This document shows positions 27,624 to 36,636 of a DNA stretch of 64,000 bases, piece by piece; the first letter of the stretch is position 1; every line of letters starts with the position of its first letter. Source of the stretch: Chloroflexota bacterium. Lineage in GTDB: Bacteria; Chloroflexota; UBA11872. The translations under genes and the position numbers were made by a program. The stretch spans positions 62,001-126,000 of the forward strand of contig JAJEDE010000001.1 in the NCBI GenBank assembly GCA_022821645.1, given 5' to 3'. The notes beneath the pieces are model-generated. The model was given only the letters and a program-made list of their open reading frames with translations. It had not been told where the DNA came from and searched no databases.

Positions 27624-28510
27624 GTGCAATCGCGCTCCCGGCGCAGCCGGCGGCTCTCCGCGTTGAGCCCCGCCGCATCCAGCAGCGCTGCCGCTCTGGC
27701 GTAAGCGGCCTTGTGGTCGGCGCTTCCGCTGAGTTTCAGGGCGCGAGCCCGCGCCTGCCAGGCGCGGGCCGCTACCGACGGCGCTCGCTCGGCGTCTGCG
27801 ACCTTCAACGCAATGTCCGCCAGCCCCACGGCCGGCGAAGCAAACTGCCGCGGATCGGTCTTGGGATGGTCCAGCAGCAGCCCGCTCAGCAGAAGCTGGC
27901 AACGCGCATGTGATGTGGCGTCCACGTCAGGCGTCAACGTAGCCGCCGCGCGCCGCGCATGGCCCACCGCCCGCTCAATCAGCGGGGCGCGGTCATCGGC
28001 CGGATAACGTGCGAACACCTCGGCAATCTCAAGGTCCGTCCGCGCTGCCGCCTCGCGATTTCCTGCGGTCTGCCGGTACTGCGCGGCCGCCAGCAAGTCC
28101 ATTGCCGCCGCTTCCAGCATGCGAGCGTCCAACGCGTCCCCGTTCTCGGCGACCAGTCGACGCGCGACTCCGCGCGCCTCCTGCGCATCGGCCCGCGCCT
28201 CCCCGTCAGCCGGCCCTGTGTGCTCAATCCAGGAGTCCGCAGCCTCGATGGCCTCCAGCGCCGCGGCCCGCCCGACCGGTTGACCGGCAACCACCATCGC
28301 CCGCACGCCCAGCGCCAGCGCCCGGGCGGTGCCTGCGAAGGCTCTTGGAAACGACTCGCTATCCAAAATCGCCCAGGCGCGCCGCGCTGCCGCAACCTCG
28401 TCTGGAGTGCACAGCGACGTGTCGTGTACTGCCCGCTGATCCGCCAGCGCCTCCAGGGCGAACCCGAGCGGATCAACCGCCAGGTCAGTGGTCGACGCGT
28501 CAGGTGTCAC
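27620..28510 (-). CDS. Helical protein of unknown function, halogenase partner
   Basis: A 296-residue, strongly alpha-helical, Ala-rich soluble protein with TPR-like spacing (repeated ARAxAL/AxxAL blocks) but no clear repeat consensus, no signal and no transmembrane segment. The GTG start at 28510 is followed by acidic residues. It is translationally coupled to the halogenase gene through a 4-bp overlap, so a supporting role for that enzyme is inferred. No known family recognised. Confidence 0.7.
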   Translation of the reverse strand: MTPDASTTDLAVDPLGFALEALADQRAVHDTSLCTPDEVAAARRAWAILDSESFPRAFAGTARALALGVRAMVVAGQPVGRAAALEAIEAADSWIEHTGPADGEARADAQEARGVARRLVAENGDALDARMLEAAAMDLLAAAQYRQTAGNREAAARTDLEIAEVFARYPADDRAPLIERAVGHARRAAATLTPDVDATSHARCQLLLSGLLLDHPKTDPRQFASPAVGLADIALKVADAERAPSVAARAWQARARALKLSGSADHKAAYARAAALLDAAGLNAESRRLRRERDCT

Positions 28511-28629
28511 GACGGTGCCTGCGCAGGTGTATAGACGTGCCGCGAAAGCATGGGAGAATCAGTCTAGCCGCAGGGTCGGTGGCGTCTGTTTGCTCGTTGG
28601 ACGCTGTGCCGACCAAAAGGGGACGCACC

Positions 28630-29421
28630 ATGGCCACGCAAACGCTCGCACGCTTGACGCCAGCGCAGGTCGACGCTTTCTGGCGCGACGGATACCTTGC
28701 CCTGCCGGACTTTCTTAGCGACGACGACATCGCCACCCTGCGGACCAGCATGGACGCTCTGGAGAGTTGGGCGCAGAGCCATGAGCACCGCGACTTCCAG
28801 CGCGAACCGAATGCGCTCCACATCGAGCGACTCGCGATCCGCAAAATCAACCACATTCACAAATACGGCGGGGTGATCTGGGACGAATTGATGCGCCGCG
28901 ACGAAGTGCTGGACCTCATGGAGGATCTGATCGGTCCTGACATCCGATTCCATCACTCCAAGATGATGGTGAAGCCGCCGTTCGAAGGCTCAGCCAAGCC
29001 CTGGCACCAGGACCTGCCGGAAGGCTTCATCACGCACGAGGAAGCCGACCGTCTGCGCCCGTGGGGAACCGACTTGCAGCCCGAGCAGGTGCCGGTCGTC
29101 GCCATCCAGTATTACCTGGACGATTCGACGCTTGAGAACGGCTGCATCCAGGTCGTCCCTGGCAGCCATCGTCGCGGCCTGTTCGAAGATCCCTTGCACG
29201 AGTCGCTGATCGATCCGTCGGAGGTTGTGGCCGCCGAACTCAAGACTGGCGGCGCGCTGTTGTTTCACTGCCTGACGTACCACTATTCGGCGCCAAACAC
29301 CTCTCCTAACGGGCGTCGCGGCGTCGTATACGAGTACATGGCCCCGGCAACAGGCGTGGAGCTCTCTTACGACGTCGAAGCCGACGCTGGCTGGGGCACG
29401 CCGCTGCGAGGCGCCAACTAG
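28630..29421 (+). CDS. Phytanoyl-CoA dioxygenase family protein
   Basis: A 263-residue Fe(II)/2-oxoglutarate oxygenase (PhyH). Seen: the iron-binding HxD as His126-Gln-Asp128 in KPWHQDLPEG, the QVVPGSHRRGLF turn, and HYSAPNTSPNGRRG carrying the distal His218 and the 2-oxoglutarate-binding Arg. These enzymes hydroxylate lipids, amino acids or small terpenoids; PhyH genes are numerous in some marine Chloroflexota. ATG 28630 gives the usual start LTPAQVDAFWRDGYL. The next gene, a Gfo/Idh enzyme 95 bp later, is on the same strand. Confidence 0.93.
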   Translation: MATQTLARLTPAQVDAFWRDGYLALPDFLSDDDIATLRTSMDALESWAQSHEHRDFQREPNALHIERLAIRKINHIHKYGGVIWDELMRRDEVLDLMEDLIGPDIRFHHSKMMVKPPFEGSAKPWHQDLPEGFITHEEADRLRPWGTDLQPEQVPVVAIQYYLDDSTLENGCIQVVPGSHRRGLFEDPLHESLIDPSEVVAAELKTGGALLFHCLTYHYSAPNTSPNGRRGVVYEYMAPATGVELSYDVEADAGWGTPLRGAN

Positions 29422-29516
29422 ACTCAGCCTCACGTCCGCCGGCGGTCGGCGGATTTGCCGACCAGGCAGCTGGCTTGTCACGCTGGGCGTCACACCGCGC
29501 CGTAGGAGCACCTCCC

Positions 29517-30644
29517 GTGGGCAACAAGCCGACCTACAAAGTCGCGCTGGTGAGTTGCGCCATGCACCAGCCGCAGCAGTACGCCCCGACGTTTGCCAAT
29601 CACCCGCGCACCGAGGTCGTCTGCGTCGCGGACGATCCCAACGAGATCGACGACTACGTCGTCGAGACCAACCGGGCCGAGGCCGACCTCTACGGCGTTC
29701 CCTACATCGAGAGCATCGACGCGGTTGCGAACGATCCGAATATCGACATCGTCAGCGTCTGCCCGCAACTCGAGCGTCGGGGCGGTGTGTCGGCGCGTTT
29801 GGCCGACGCCGGCAAGCACCTGTTCATGGACAAGCCCAACGCCATCACCGTCGCCGAAGCGAGGGCTATTGCCGATGCCGCCCGCGCCCGCGACGTCCGA
29901 ACCGTGATCTACGGGCGCCACTTGTCGACCATGATGCGGCAGATCAAGTCGGAACTGGACGCCGGCTCGATCGGCGAACTCAAGACCATCCACTGGGACC
30001 TGATATTCGCCAAGGGCCAGGCCGGCACGGTGCCCGATGACTGGACCACCGCGATCTCGCAGGACCTCTCCCGCTTCACCTACCGCGCCCACGGTTCCGA
30101 TCCGTCCGGCTCCGGGCACGACGTCTGGGCCAAGCGCGAACTGCACGAAATTGGCCTCTACCCCGTAGGGCAGGTGCAGTACCTGGCCGGCTCGCCTGTT
30201 CGGACGGTCTACGCGCAGCTCGGCCAGTACTGGCTGGGCACCCACGCCGAACGCGGCCTCGAAGACTTCGCCATCATGCACCTCACCTTCGAGAACGGCG
30301 TCACCTCCACCATCACCACCGGCCGCTACGGCCGCGAAACCGACCCCGGCAGCGGCGTGGACAAGGTGTCCGTGGTCGGAACCGACGGCTCCATCGTGGC
30401 CGACGGCTCACCGCCCACAGCCATGGCCTACGGCATTCCCGGCGACGACGGCAAGGGATCCACCCGCGTCGACGCCGCGGACTCCGGCGGCATCGAGGCT
30501 CTGATCGACGAATTCATCGTCTGCATCGATGAAGGCCGCGAGACCCTCAACAACGCCGATGCCGGCGTCGCCCAGGTCCAATCGCTGCTCGCCGGTTACG
30601 CCTCCTACTTCAGCGGCCAGCCCGTTTCGCTGCCGTTGGACTGA
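29517..30644 (+). CDS. Gfo/Idh/MocA-family oxidoreductase
   Basis: A 375-residue NAD(P)-dependent oxidoreductase. The N-terminal Rossmann part differs slightly from the family consensus (YKVALVSCAMHQ rather than GxGxxG). The MDKPNAI motif with the catalytic Lys is present near residue 105, and the C-terminal domain includes HEIGLYPVGQVQYL with the usual acid/His region. GTG 29517 is supported by AGGAG at 29504-29508. The altered dinucleotide loop may change cofactor use. Likely forms a catabolic pair with the upstream oxygenase. Confidence 0.88.
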   Translation: MGNKPTYKVALVSCAMHQPQQYAPTFANHPRTEVVCVADDPNEIDDYVVETNRAEADLYGVPYIESIDAVANDPNIDIVSVCPQLERRGGVSARLADAGKHLFMDKPNAITVAEARAIADAARARDVRTVIYGRHLSTMMRQIKSELDAGSIGELKTIHWDLIFAKGQAGTVPDDWTTAISQDLSRFTYRAHGSDPSGSGHDVWAKRELHEIGLYPVGQVQYLAGSPVRTVYAQLGQYWLGTHAERGLEDFAIMHLTFENGVTSTITTGRYGRETDPGSGVDKVSVVGTDGSIVADGSPPTAMAYGIPGDDGKGSTRVDAADSGGIEALIDEFIVCIDEGRETLNNADAGVAQVQSLLAGYASYFSGQPVSLPLD

Positions 30645-30651
30645 GGTCAAG

Positions 30652-31272
30652 CTAGTCCGACGGCGAGTCCTCGGCGGCCGAGCCTTTGCGGCGTTCCAGT
30701 TCGCCGTGCACGTGCAGGATGCGCTGAACCGCCGTGACCTGCGTCACCACGCTCAGCAGCCACAGCCCGGCGCTTAGCAGCCAGGCGGGTCCCAGCAGCG
30801 ATATTCCCAGCAGCAGCAGCCGCTCCGGCCGCTGCAGAATCCCGATCTCGCAGTCCACGCCCAACCCCTCGGCGCGGGCCCGTGTGTAGCTGATCAGCAT
30901 CGAGCCCAGCATCGTGGTTACGGCCAGCACCACCTCGATCCGCGCCCCCTGCTCCACGAAATGCCAGACCAGGCCGGTGAAGATCAGCCCCTCGGCCCAG
31001 CGATCGAGCGTTGAGTCCAGGAACGCCCCGAACCGCGATCCGTTGCCGCTCACCCGCGCCACCGCGCCGTCCAGCATGTCGAACCCACCCGTGACCAGCA
31101 CCAGCAGCCCACCCGCCAGGGTCCAACCGAAACCGATGCACACGGCCGTCACCGCGCTGACCACCAGGCCCGCCACCGTCAGCGCATTCGGGTCGATCCC
31201 GGTCCGCGCGAGCGGCGTCACCAGGCGTTCCACCGTTCGGCGCGTGCTTGCCTCGATGTGTGCCTTGTTCAC
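30652..31272 (-). CDS. CDP-alcohol phosphatidyltransferase (inositol-phosphate type inferred)
   Basis: A 206-residue membrane enzyme with about six helices. The family signature DxxDGxxARxxxxxxxxGxxxDxxxD is exact in DMLDGAVAR...GAFLDSTLD. It joins CDP-diacylglycerol to an alcohol. Because it is the last gene of the ino1-acyltransferase-mannosyltransferase operon, phosphatidylinositol-phosphate synthesis is the natural reading (as in actinobacterial pgsA1); a phosphatidylglycerol-phosphate role is the alternative. GTG 31272 overlaps the stop of the glycosyltransferase (GTGA). Confidence 0.88.
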   Translation of the reverse strand: MNKAHIEASTRRTVERLVTPLARTGIDPNALTVAGLVVSAVTAVCIGFGWTLAGGLLVLVTGGFDMLDGAVARVSGNGSRFGAFLDSTLDRWAEGLIFTGLVWHFVEQGARIEVVLAVTTMLGSMLISYTRARAEGLGVDCEIGILQRPERLLLLGISLLGPAWLLSAGLWLLSVVTQVTAVQRILHVHGELERRKGSAAEDSPSD

Positions 31273-32456
31273 GACGGCGAGCCTCCGGCGCGTATCAGAT
31301 CGGCGTCGGCCGACCAATAGGTTCCGCCAAGCTCGTCCTCGTTGAGAAGCTCCTCGTAGTAGGCCAGCACCCGGTCCGTGACGGTGCTCCACGTGAAGTC
31401 AAGGGCGCGTCGGCGTCCCGCTTCCGCCATCCGTTCGCTTTTGTCCTGGTTGTCGGCCACCCGCATCAGCGCGCGTGCCAGCGCAACGTGGTCCTTGGGC
31501 GGCACCAGGATTGCTTCCTCCTGGTCGGAAAGCATGGTTCGCGAAGCGGGAATGTCCGAGGCCACCACCGGCGTTCCGGCCGCCATGGCCTCAAGCAGCG
31601 TGATGCCCTGGCTCTCACCGCCGAGCGCCGGCCAGCAGAAGATGTCCGCGGTCTGCAGGTACTGCCGCTTTTCTTCGTCCGAGACGAATCCCTTGAACAC
31701 CACGTGCCGCAGGCCGAACTGCTGAATCTGTCGCAGGTAAGCGCGCCGCTGGCCGGGTCGAAACGCGCCAATCACGATCAGTCGGGCCTGTGGTCGCAGC
31801 TGGCACACCAGCGACATGGCTCGCAGCAGGTAATCCAGCCCCTTGCGCTTCTCCAGCCGGCCAACAAAGACGATGTTCAGCTTGCCGTCCTGCACTTCGC
31901 TGGCTGGGGGCTGCGGCGCGCCGTAGAAATCGACGTCGATGCCGTTCGGGATGATTCGGTACGCGCCTTTGTACGAGCGAAACACCAATTCCCTTGCCGC
32001 TTCCGAGACGGCGATCTTCCCGTGCAGCCGCCGCTGCAGGCGCCGAATCAGCGGCCGTGTCGTTCGGTAGAACAGCGCCGAATTGCGCGCGGCGTGAAAC
32101 GTACCCACGTTCACACTCGTCGAGTACTGGAGCACCGTCAGTGGTAGCGCGGGGACCAGCGGCTCCTGCAGATGCACGATGTCGAAACGCTCCTGTCGCA
32201 GGAAGCGCCGTACCCGCGGTACCAACTGCGGCGACAGCGTCAGTCGCGCTCGCGACTGGTTGACCGGCAGCGGCACCACCCGCGACCCGATGCGCACGAA
32301 CCCCGGAAACTTCTCTTCGACCTGGTTGTCGGTACTCGGCGCCATGATCGCCACCTCATGGCCCCGCCCCCGCAGTTCCCTCTCCAGGTTCAATATGTGC
32401 TGGGTCACGCCACCCGGATACGGAAAGTCGTATGGCGAGACCTGCAATATCCTCAC
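31269..32456 (-). CDS. GT4 glycosyltransferase, PimA-like
   Basis: A 395-residue GT-B fold glycosyltransferase. Seen: ILQVSPYDFPYPGGVTQHIL near the start, the DIVHLQEPL and GTFHAARNSAL segments for membrane and acceptor contact, VPLPVNQS, and the EX7E motif ESQGITLLE followed by AMAAGTPVVASD. The start is similar to mycobacterial PimA, which transfers mannose from GDP-mannose to phosphatidylinositol. GTG 32456 overlaps the acyltransferase stop (GTGA). The assignment to PI mannosylation rests mainly on gene order. Confidence 0.87.
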   Translation of the reverse strand: MRILQVSPYDFPYPGGVTQHILNLERELRGRGHEVAIMAPSTDNQVEEKFPGFVRIGSRVVPLPVNQSRARLTLSPQLVPRVRRFLRQERFDIVHLQEPLVPALPLTVLQYSTSVNVGTFHAARNSALFYRTTRPLIRRLQRRLHGKIAVSEAARELVFRSYKGAYRIIPNGIDVDFYGAPQPPASEVQDGKLNIVFVGRLEKRKGLDYLLRAMSLVCQLRPQARLIVIGAFRPGQRRAYLRQIQQFGLRHVVFKGFVSDEEKRQYLQTADIFCWPALGGESQGITLLEAMAAGTPVVASDIPASRTMLSDQEEAILVPPKDHVALARALMRVADNQDKSERMAEAGRRRALDFTWSTVTDRVLAYYEELLNEDELGGTYWSADADLIRAGGSPS

Positions 32457-33319
32457 GTCGCAAGCGCCTCCGGCCACATCGGCCGGAACATGTACCACTG
32501 CGCCGGCGCCTTTCGAATCAGCGTCTCCAGGTCCCACATCACCTGCTGCATGGCCTCCTGGACCGCCTCGGCTGCTGGCCGTTCCTTATCGATCAGGATC
32601 GGCGGCATCCCGTGGGCCGTATAGGTCCCGTCGGAATAGCGGATCATTCCACCCACGAGCAGAGGGCTACCCGTGTGCCGCCCCAGCACGGCCGCGCCTT
32701 CCGGCACCCAGACCGGCCGGTCGAAGAACATCACCTGCACGCCCTTGCCCGGCGTCGGCCGGTCCGCCAGCAAGGCGACGAAGTTGCCCTGTCGCAACGC
32801 TCGCAGAATCCCGCGCGCGGCGTTCCCCAGTTGGATCGACCTGAGGTCCTTACGCGCACGGATGTTGTCCAGCAGGGCGGTCAACGATCGGCTGCTAAAT
32901 GTTTCCGCCACGGCGTAAGTGGGCTGGTCGACGGAAACCAGGCTGCCGCAGCAGTCCCAATTGCCGAAGTGTGCCGTCACCATGATTCCGCCGCGCCCCA
33001 TCTCTTGAAACGCCCGCCAATGGTGCAGCCCCTCGATGGCCACCGTCTGGCGCAGCAGTTCCTCCGGCGTCATCCGGTAGGTGCGCAGGAAGTCCACCGC
33101 ATATTCGGCGTAGTTGATGACCGACCGCATCGCCAGCGCGCGCACTCGTGGGTCGGTCGGCGGCAGGTTCAGAACCACCGACATGTTGGCCGTGGTGTTC
33201 CGACGAATTCGCGGAACCAGCCAATACACCAGCATCCCGAACAGCCGGGCCAGGCCGAACTTCACTGGGCGCGGGACCCACTGCTCGGCGCGGGCTGCGA
33301 GGGCGACTAGAGTGATCAC
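32453..33319 (-). CDS. Lysophospholipid/lipid-A-type acyltransferase (PatA-like)
   Basis: A 288-residue membrane-associated acyltransferase of the LpxL/HtrB family. The catalytic HX4D motif is HFGNWD, with ADRPTPGKGVQVMFF further on. In actinobacteria the related PatA acylates PI mannosides, and the order acyltransferase-pimA-pgsA is the same. GTG 33319 lies 3 bp after the ino1 stop. Absence of other lipid A genes in the window favours the PIM reading over lipid A. Confidence 0.87.
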   Translation of the reverse strand: MITLVALAARAEQWVPRPVKFGLARLFGMLVYWLVPRIRRNTTANMSVVLNLPPTDPRVRALAMRSVINYAEYAVDFLRTYRMTPEELLRQTVAIEGLHHWRAFQEMGRGGIMVTAHFGNWDCCGSLVSVDQPTYAVAETFSSRSLTALLDNIRARKDLRSIQLGNAARGILRALRQGNFVALLADRPTPGKGVQVMFFDRPVWVPEGAAVLGRHTGSPLLVGGMIRYSDGTYTAHGMPPILIDKERPAAEAVQEAMQQVMWDLETLIRKAPAQWYMFRPMWPEALAT

Positions 33320-33322
33320 GCG

Positions 33323-34423
33323 CTATGCATCGCTCCTGGCGCCGGCGGCGATCGTCGCCGTGCGAATGAACTCGTCAGTCATCACGCGCGCCTCTTCGTC
33401 CGAGTACTGGATCGGCGGCGACTTCATCAGGTAGGCCGATGGCCCTTCAACCGTGCCGCTCAGACCGCGGTCCATGGCGATCTTGCAACAGCGCAGCGCA
33501 TCGATCACCACGCCGGCCGAGTTCGGCGAGTCCACCACTTCCAGCTTCAGCTCGGCGTTCAGTGGCTGCCCGCCAAACGACACGCCTTCCATCCGGATGT
33601 AGGCCCACTTGCGGTCACCCAGCCACGGCACGAAATCGCTGGGCCCGATATGCACGTTTTCGGCGCCAATGTCGTACTCGAGCTGGCTCGTAACCGCGTC
33701 GGTCTTGGAGATTTTCTTGGACTCCAGCCGCGAGCGCTCCAGCATGTTCTTGAAGTCGGAGTTCCCGCCCACGTTCAACTGGTAGGTGCGCAGAACTTTC
33801 ACGCCTCGCTCCCTGAAGAGCCGGGTCAGCACGCGATGGGTGATGGTGGCGCCCACCTGGGACTTCACGTCGTCGCCAATGATCGGAAGCCCAGCGTATT
33901 GGAACCGCCCCTGCCAGTAGTCCTCGCGCGCGATGAAAACCGGCATGCAGTTCACCATCGCGCAGCCCGCGTTAAGAATCTGTTCCACGTACCACTTGGT
34001 CGCCTCTTCGCTGCCCACGGGCAGAAAGTTCACCACCACGTCCGTGTGCGTGTCCCGCAGCAGTTCCACGATGTTGTCCGTCGCGCCGTCGGCCTTGTAC
34101 ACGCTGTCGGCCATGTAGGCGCCGATGCCGTCATGCGTCATCCCGCGCGCCACCGGCACGCCCAGGTGCCCAACCTCCGCGAACTGCGGGGTGTTGTTGG
34201 GCGGGGCGACCATCGCTTCGGACAGATCCTTGCCAACTTTGTCCCGATCGATGTCGATCGCCGCCGAAAACTCCACGTCGCCGATGTGGTACGGACCAAG
34301 CTGTGCGTGCATCAACCCGGGAATGAACTCGTCGGCCGCGGCGTCGCGATAGAACTTCACGCCCTGGACCAGCGACGAGGCGCAGTTACCCACGCCAATG
34401 ATTCCGACTCGGACTTTGGACAC
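33323..34423 (-). CDS. ino1: Inositol-3-phosphate synthase
   Basis: A 366-residue NAD-dependent myo-inositol-phosphate synthase of the short prokaryotic type. It turns glucose 6-phosphate into inositol 3-phosphate, the head group for phosphatidylinositol. Seen: VGIIGVGNCASSLVQG, GMTHDGIGAYM, NCMPVFIAR, IGDDVKSQVGATITHR and NVGGNSDFKNML, all typical of the family. GTG 34423 has AGGAGG about seven bases before it. It opens a four-gene operon for inositol lipids, just downstream of an ArsR regulator gene. Confidence 0.95.
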   Translation of the reverse strand: MSKVRVGIIGVGNCASSLVQGVKFYRDAAADEFIPGLMHAQLGPYHIGDVEFSAAIDIDRDKVGKDLSEAMVAPPNNTPQFAEVGHLGVPVARGMTHDGIGAYMADSVYKADGATDNIVELLRDTHTDVVVNFLPVGSEEATKWYVEQILNAGCAMVNCMPVFIAREDYWQGRFQYAGLPIIGDDVKSQVGATITHRVLTRLFRERGVKVLRTYQLNVGGNSDFKNMLERSRLESKKISKTDAVTSQLEYDIGAENVHIGPSDFVPWLGDRKWAYIRMEGVSFGGQPLNAELKLEVVDSPNSAGVVIDALRCCKIAMDRGLSGTVEGPSAYLMKSPPIQYSDEEARVMTDEFIRTATIAAGARSDA

Positions 34424-34441
34424 GTGTGTCCTCCTCAGCAG

Positions 34442-34801
34442 CTACGCCAGCGCCCGGGCCGGCTCGGGAGTTTCGGCGTCCGATCTACGCGTGTCGGAGG
34501 CCGTGAGATCGTCGATCAAATTGCTGAGCGCCGCGTGGCGGGCGCTCAGGGTGGGTCGGTCCAGCGCGTAGAGCATGCGGCGTCCCTGCCGTCGCGCTCG
34601 AACCAGGCCCGCACGCCGCAAGCGACGCAGGTGCCACGACATCAGCGGCTGGCTGACCCCGACACGGCGCGACAGCTCGCTGACGTCCAACTCGTCCGCA
34701 GAAGCCAGCTCGTCGAGCGTCACCAGCCGCGTCCGTGAAGCCAACGCCCGCGTATACGCGCGCATGGCGGCCAAATCCGCGTTCACTGCCGCCTCACACA
34801 T
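34442..34801 (-). CDS. ArsR-type HTH regulator
   Basis: A 119-residue winged-helix repressor of the ArsR/SmtB class. The recognition part is VSELSRRVGVSQPLMSWHLRRLRRAGLV, with the wing following. No Cys-rich metal site of the classical CxCxxC type is present, so the signal is not an obvious metal. The ATG at 34801 is close to the promoter; a GTG 24 bases further in is an alternative start. It ends 18 bp before ino1, so it is likely first in the operon and may control it. Confidence 0.85.
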   Translation of the reverse strand: MCEAAVNADLAAMRAYTRALASRTRLVTLDELASADELDVSELSRRVGVSQPLMSWHLRRLRRAGLVRARRQGRRMLYALDRPTLSARHAALSNLIDDLTASDTRRSDAETPEPARALA

Positions 34802-34836
34802 AAAGCAAAATTTGATAAATAAAACTTTAGCACAGC
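34802..34836 (-). promoter_or_regulatory. AT-rich promoter/operator of the ArsR-ino1 unit
   Basis: An isolated AT-rich stretch (on the minus strand AAAGTTTTATTTATCAAATTTTGCTTT, split here as AAAGTTTTATTTAT and CAAATTTTGCTTT) stands directly upstream of the ArsR start in an otherwise GC-rich region. It is the only such sequence nearby and is the natural place for a promoter and operator. Distinct -35 and -10 boxes cannot be fixed. Confidence 0.4.
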
Positions 34837-34888
34837 CGTCAAGCTCAATGGTCAGCCGCCGGCCGCTGGCCTGCCCCGCCTGTCGGGC

Positions 34889-36439
34889 CTAGCGCGCGTA
34901 GTCCACCGCGCGCGTCTCCCGGATCGTCGTGATCTTGATCTGGCCCGGGTATTCCATCGACTCCTGGATGCGCTTCGCAATATCGTTCGCCAGCCGCTGT
35001 ACCCCGGCTTCGTCCACCTGGTCCGGCCGAATCAGCACGCGCAGTTCGCGGCCGGCCTGGATGGCGTAGCAGTTGTCGACACCGTCGAACGACCGCGCAA
35101 TCTCCTCCAGCTTCTCCAGGCGCTGCAGGTATCGCGTCACCGTCTCCCGCCGCGCTCCGGGGCGCGACGCGGATATCGCGTCCGCGGCCGCCACCGCAAA
35201 CGCCTCGAAGCTGCGCAGTTCCACCTCAAAGTGATGCGCCTCCGCGGCATGCGCCACGTCCTCTGAGAGTCCCGACCGGCGCAGCAGCGCCCCGCCAATC
35301 AGCGCGTGCGGTCCTTCGATTTCGTGGTCGACAGCCTTGCCGATGTCGTGCAGGAACCCGGCGCGACGCGCAACGTCCACGTCCCCGCCGATCTCGGCGG
35401 CCATCGTCGCCGCCAGCAGCGAGACTTCCACCGAGTGGCTCAAGACGTTCTGACCGTAGCTCGTACGGAACCTCAGCCGGCCCATGTAACGCAAGATGTC
35501 GCGCGGCAGCGTTGGCGTGCCCGCGTCATAGGCGGCCTGCTCGCCCTCCCGCTCGATAATCTCTTCCACCTCCGAACGAGCCTTCGTTACCGAGTCCTCG
35601 ATGCGAGCCGGATGAATCCGGCCGTCCTCGGTTAACCGCTGCAGCGCCACCCGCGCCACTTCACGCCGCACCGGGTCGAATCCCGACAGCACCACCGTTT
35701 CCGGCGTGTCGTCGATGATGATGTCGATTCCCGTAGCCGCTTCCAGCGCGCGGATGTTTCGGCCTTCCCGTCCGATAATCCGCCCCTTCATGTCATCGCT
35801 CTTCAAGTCGACGACCGAGGTCGTAATCTCCGTCGTGTGCGCTGCGGCCACCCGCTGCAGCGACAACCCGACCAGCCAGCGCGCCCGCGCCTCGGCGGTT
35901 TCCTGCGCCTCCGCGGCAATCTCGCGCACGCGCTGATCGCAGATCTCGCGCACTTCGCGTTCCACCGACGCCAACAGCTGTGTCTTGGCCTCGTCGCGGG
36001 TCAGCGTGGCCACGGCTTCCAGCGCCGTCACCTGCTGCTCCCGCAGGTCCTCCAACTCGGTCTCGCGTTTGTCGAGCCCGCGTTTGCGGTTATCCAGCGA
36101 GTCGTCGCGCTTCAGGAACTCGCGTTCCAGGTCGTCCAGGCGCTCCGAACGTTTGTCCAGCGTCTCCTCACGCTGTTGAAGACGGCGCTCCTGCTGGCGA
36201 AGCTCGCGACGGCGCTCGCGCGTCTCGCGTTCCGCGTTCGCGCGCTCGTCCCGGATTTTCGCGTTGGTCTCTGTGATGCTGGCTCGTTGTCGGGCTTCGA
36301 CTTCTTCCAACTCGTGCTCCACCCGGCGCGCAAATTCGCGCCCGCGCGCCTGGGACAGCCGTACCTGGTAGAAATAGCCCGCCACGAGCCCTACTACGAG
36401 CGCCGCCAGGCCGGCGACGATCGCCAATAGGGCTTCCAC
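34889..36439 (-). CDS. rny: Ribonuclease Y
   Basis: A 516-residue membrane-anchored endoribonuclease that starts mRNA decay. Domains in order: a transmembrane helix (residues ~2-22), a long coiled coil rich in Arg/Glu (to ~200), a KH domain with IGREGRNIRALE, an HD domain with HSVEVSLLAA and FLHDIGKAVDHE, and the conserved C-terminal tail. GTG 36439 is set by GGAGG seven bases upstream and by the membrane anchor following at once. It is divergent from the UroD-like gene. Confidence 0.95.
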   Translation of the reverse strand: MEALLAIVAGLAALVVGLVAGYFYQVRLSQARGREFARRVEHELEEVEARQRASITETNAKIRDERANAERETRERRRELRQQERRLQQREETLDKRSERLDDLEREFLKRDDSLDNRKRGLDKRETELEDLREQQVTALEAVATLTRDEAKTQLLASVEREVREICDQRVREIAAEAQETAEARARWLVGLSLQRVAAAHTTEITTSVVDLKSDDMKGRIIGREGRNIRALEAATGIDIIIDDTPETVVLSGFDPVRREVARVALQRLTEDGRIHPARIEDSVTKARSEVEEIIEREGEQAAYDAGTPTLPRDILRYMGRLRFRTSYGQNVLSHSVEVSLLAATMAAEIGGDVDVARRAGFLHDIGKAVDHEIEGPHALIGGALLRRSGLSEDVAHAAEAHHFEVELRSFEAFAVAAADAISASRPGARRETVTRYLQRLEKLEEIARSFDGVDNCYAIQAGRELRVLIRPDQVDEAGVQRLANDIAKRIQESMEYPGQIKITTIRETRAVDYAR

Positions 36440-36464
36440 GGATGGCCTCCGGAAGTGTGTGTTG

Positions 36465-36478
36465 TACGAACAGTCGTA
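36465..36478. promoter_or_regulatory. Short palindrome upstream of RNase Y
   Basis: TACGA-ACAG-TCGTA, an inverted repeat with 5-bp arms, lies 26 bp upstream of the RNase Y start in the divergent gap with the UroD-like gene. It could be an operator; no regulator can be named. Confidence 0.25.
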
Positions 36479-36636
36479 TGAATCGCATTCAGGAACTACG
36501 TGGGCGGCGTCACATGACGCCACCGCGAGACGATGCTACTCGGCGCCCCAAATCGCGGTCAAAGACCGGACACCGATCAGCCTGAGTCGCGCGCGGCTTA
36601 TACTTCGTCTGACGGCGCCCGCCTTGGAGTGATTCC

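Noticed and set aside
34442..34801. Metal-responsive ArsR (ars operon)
   Set aside because: The Cys-pair metal site and any arsenic genes are missing; the neighbours are inositol-lipid genes.
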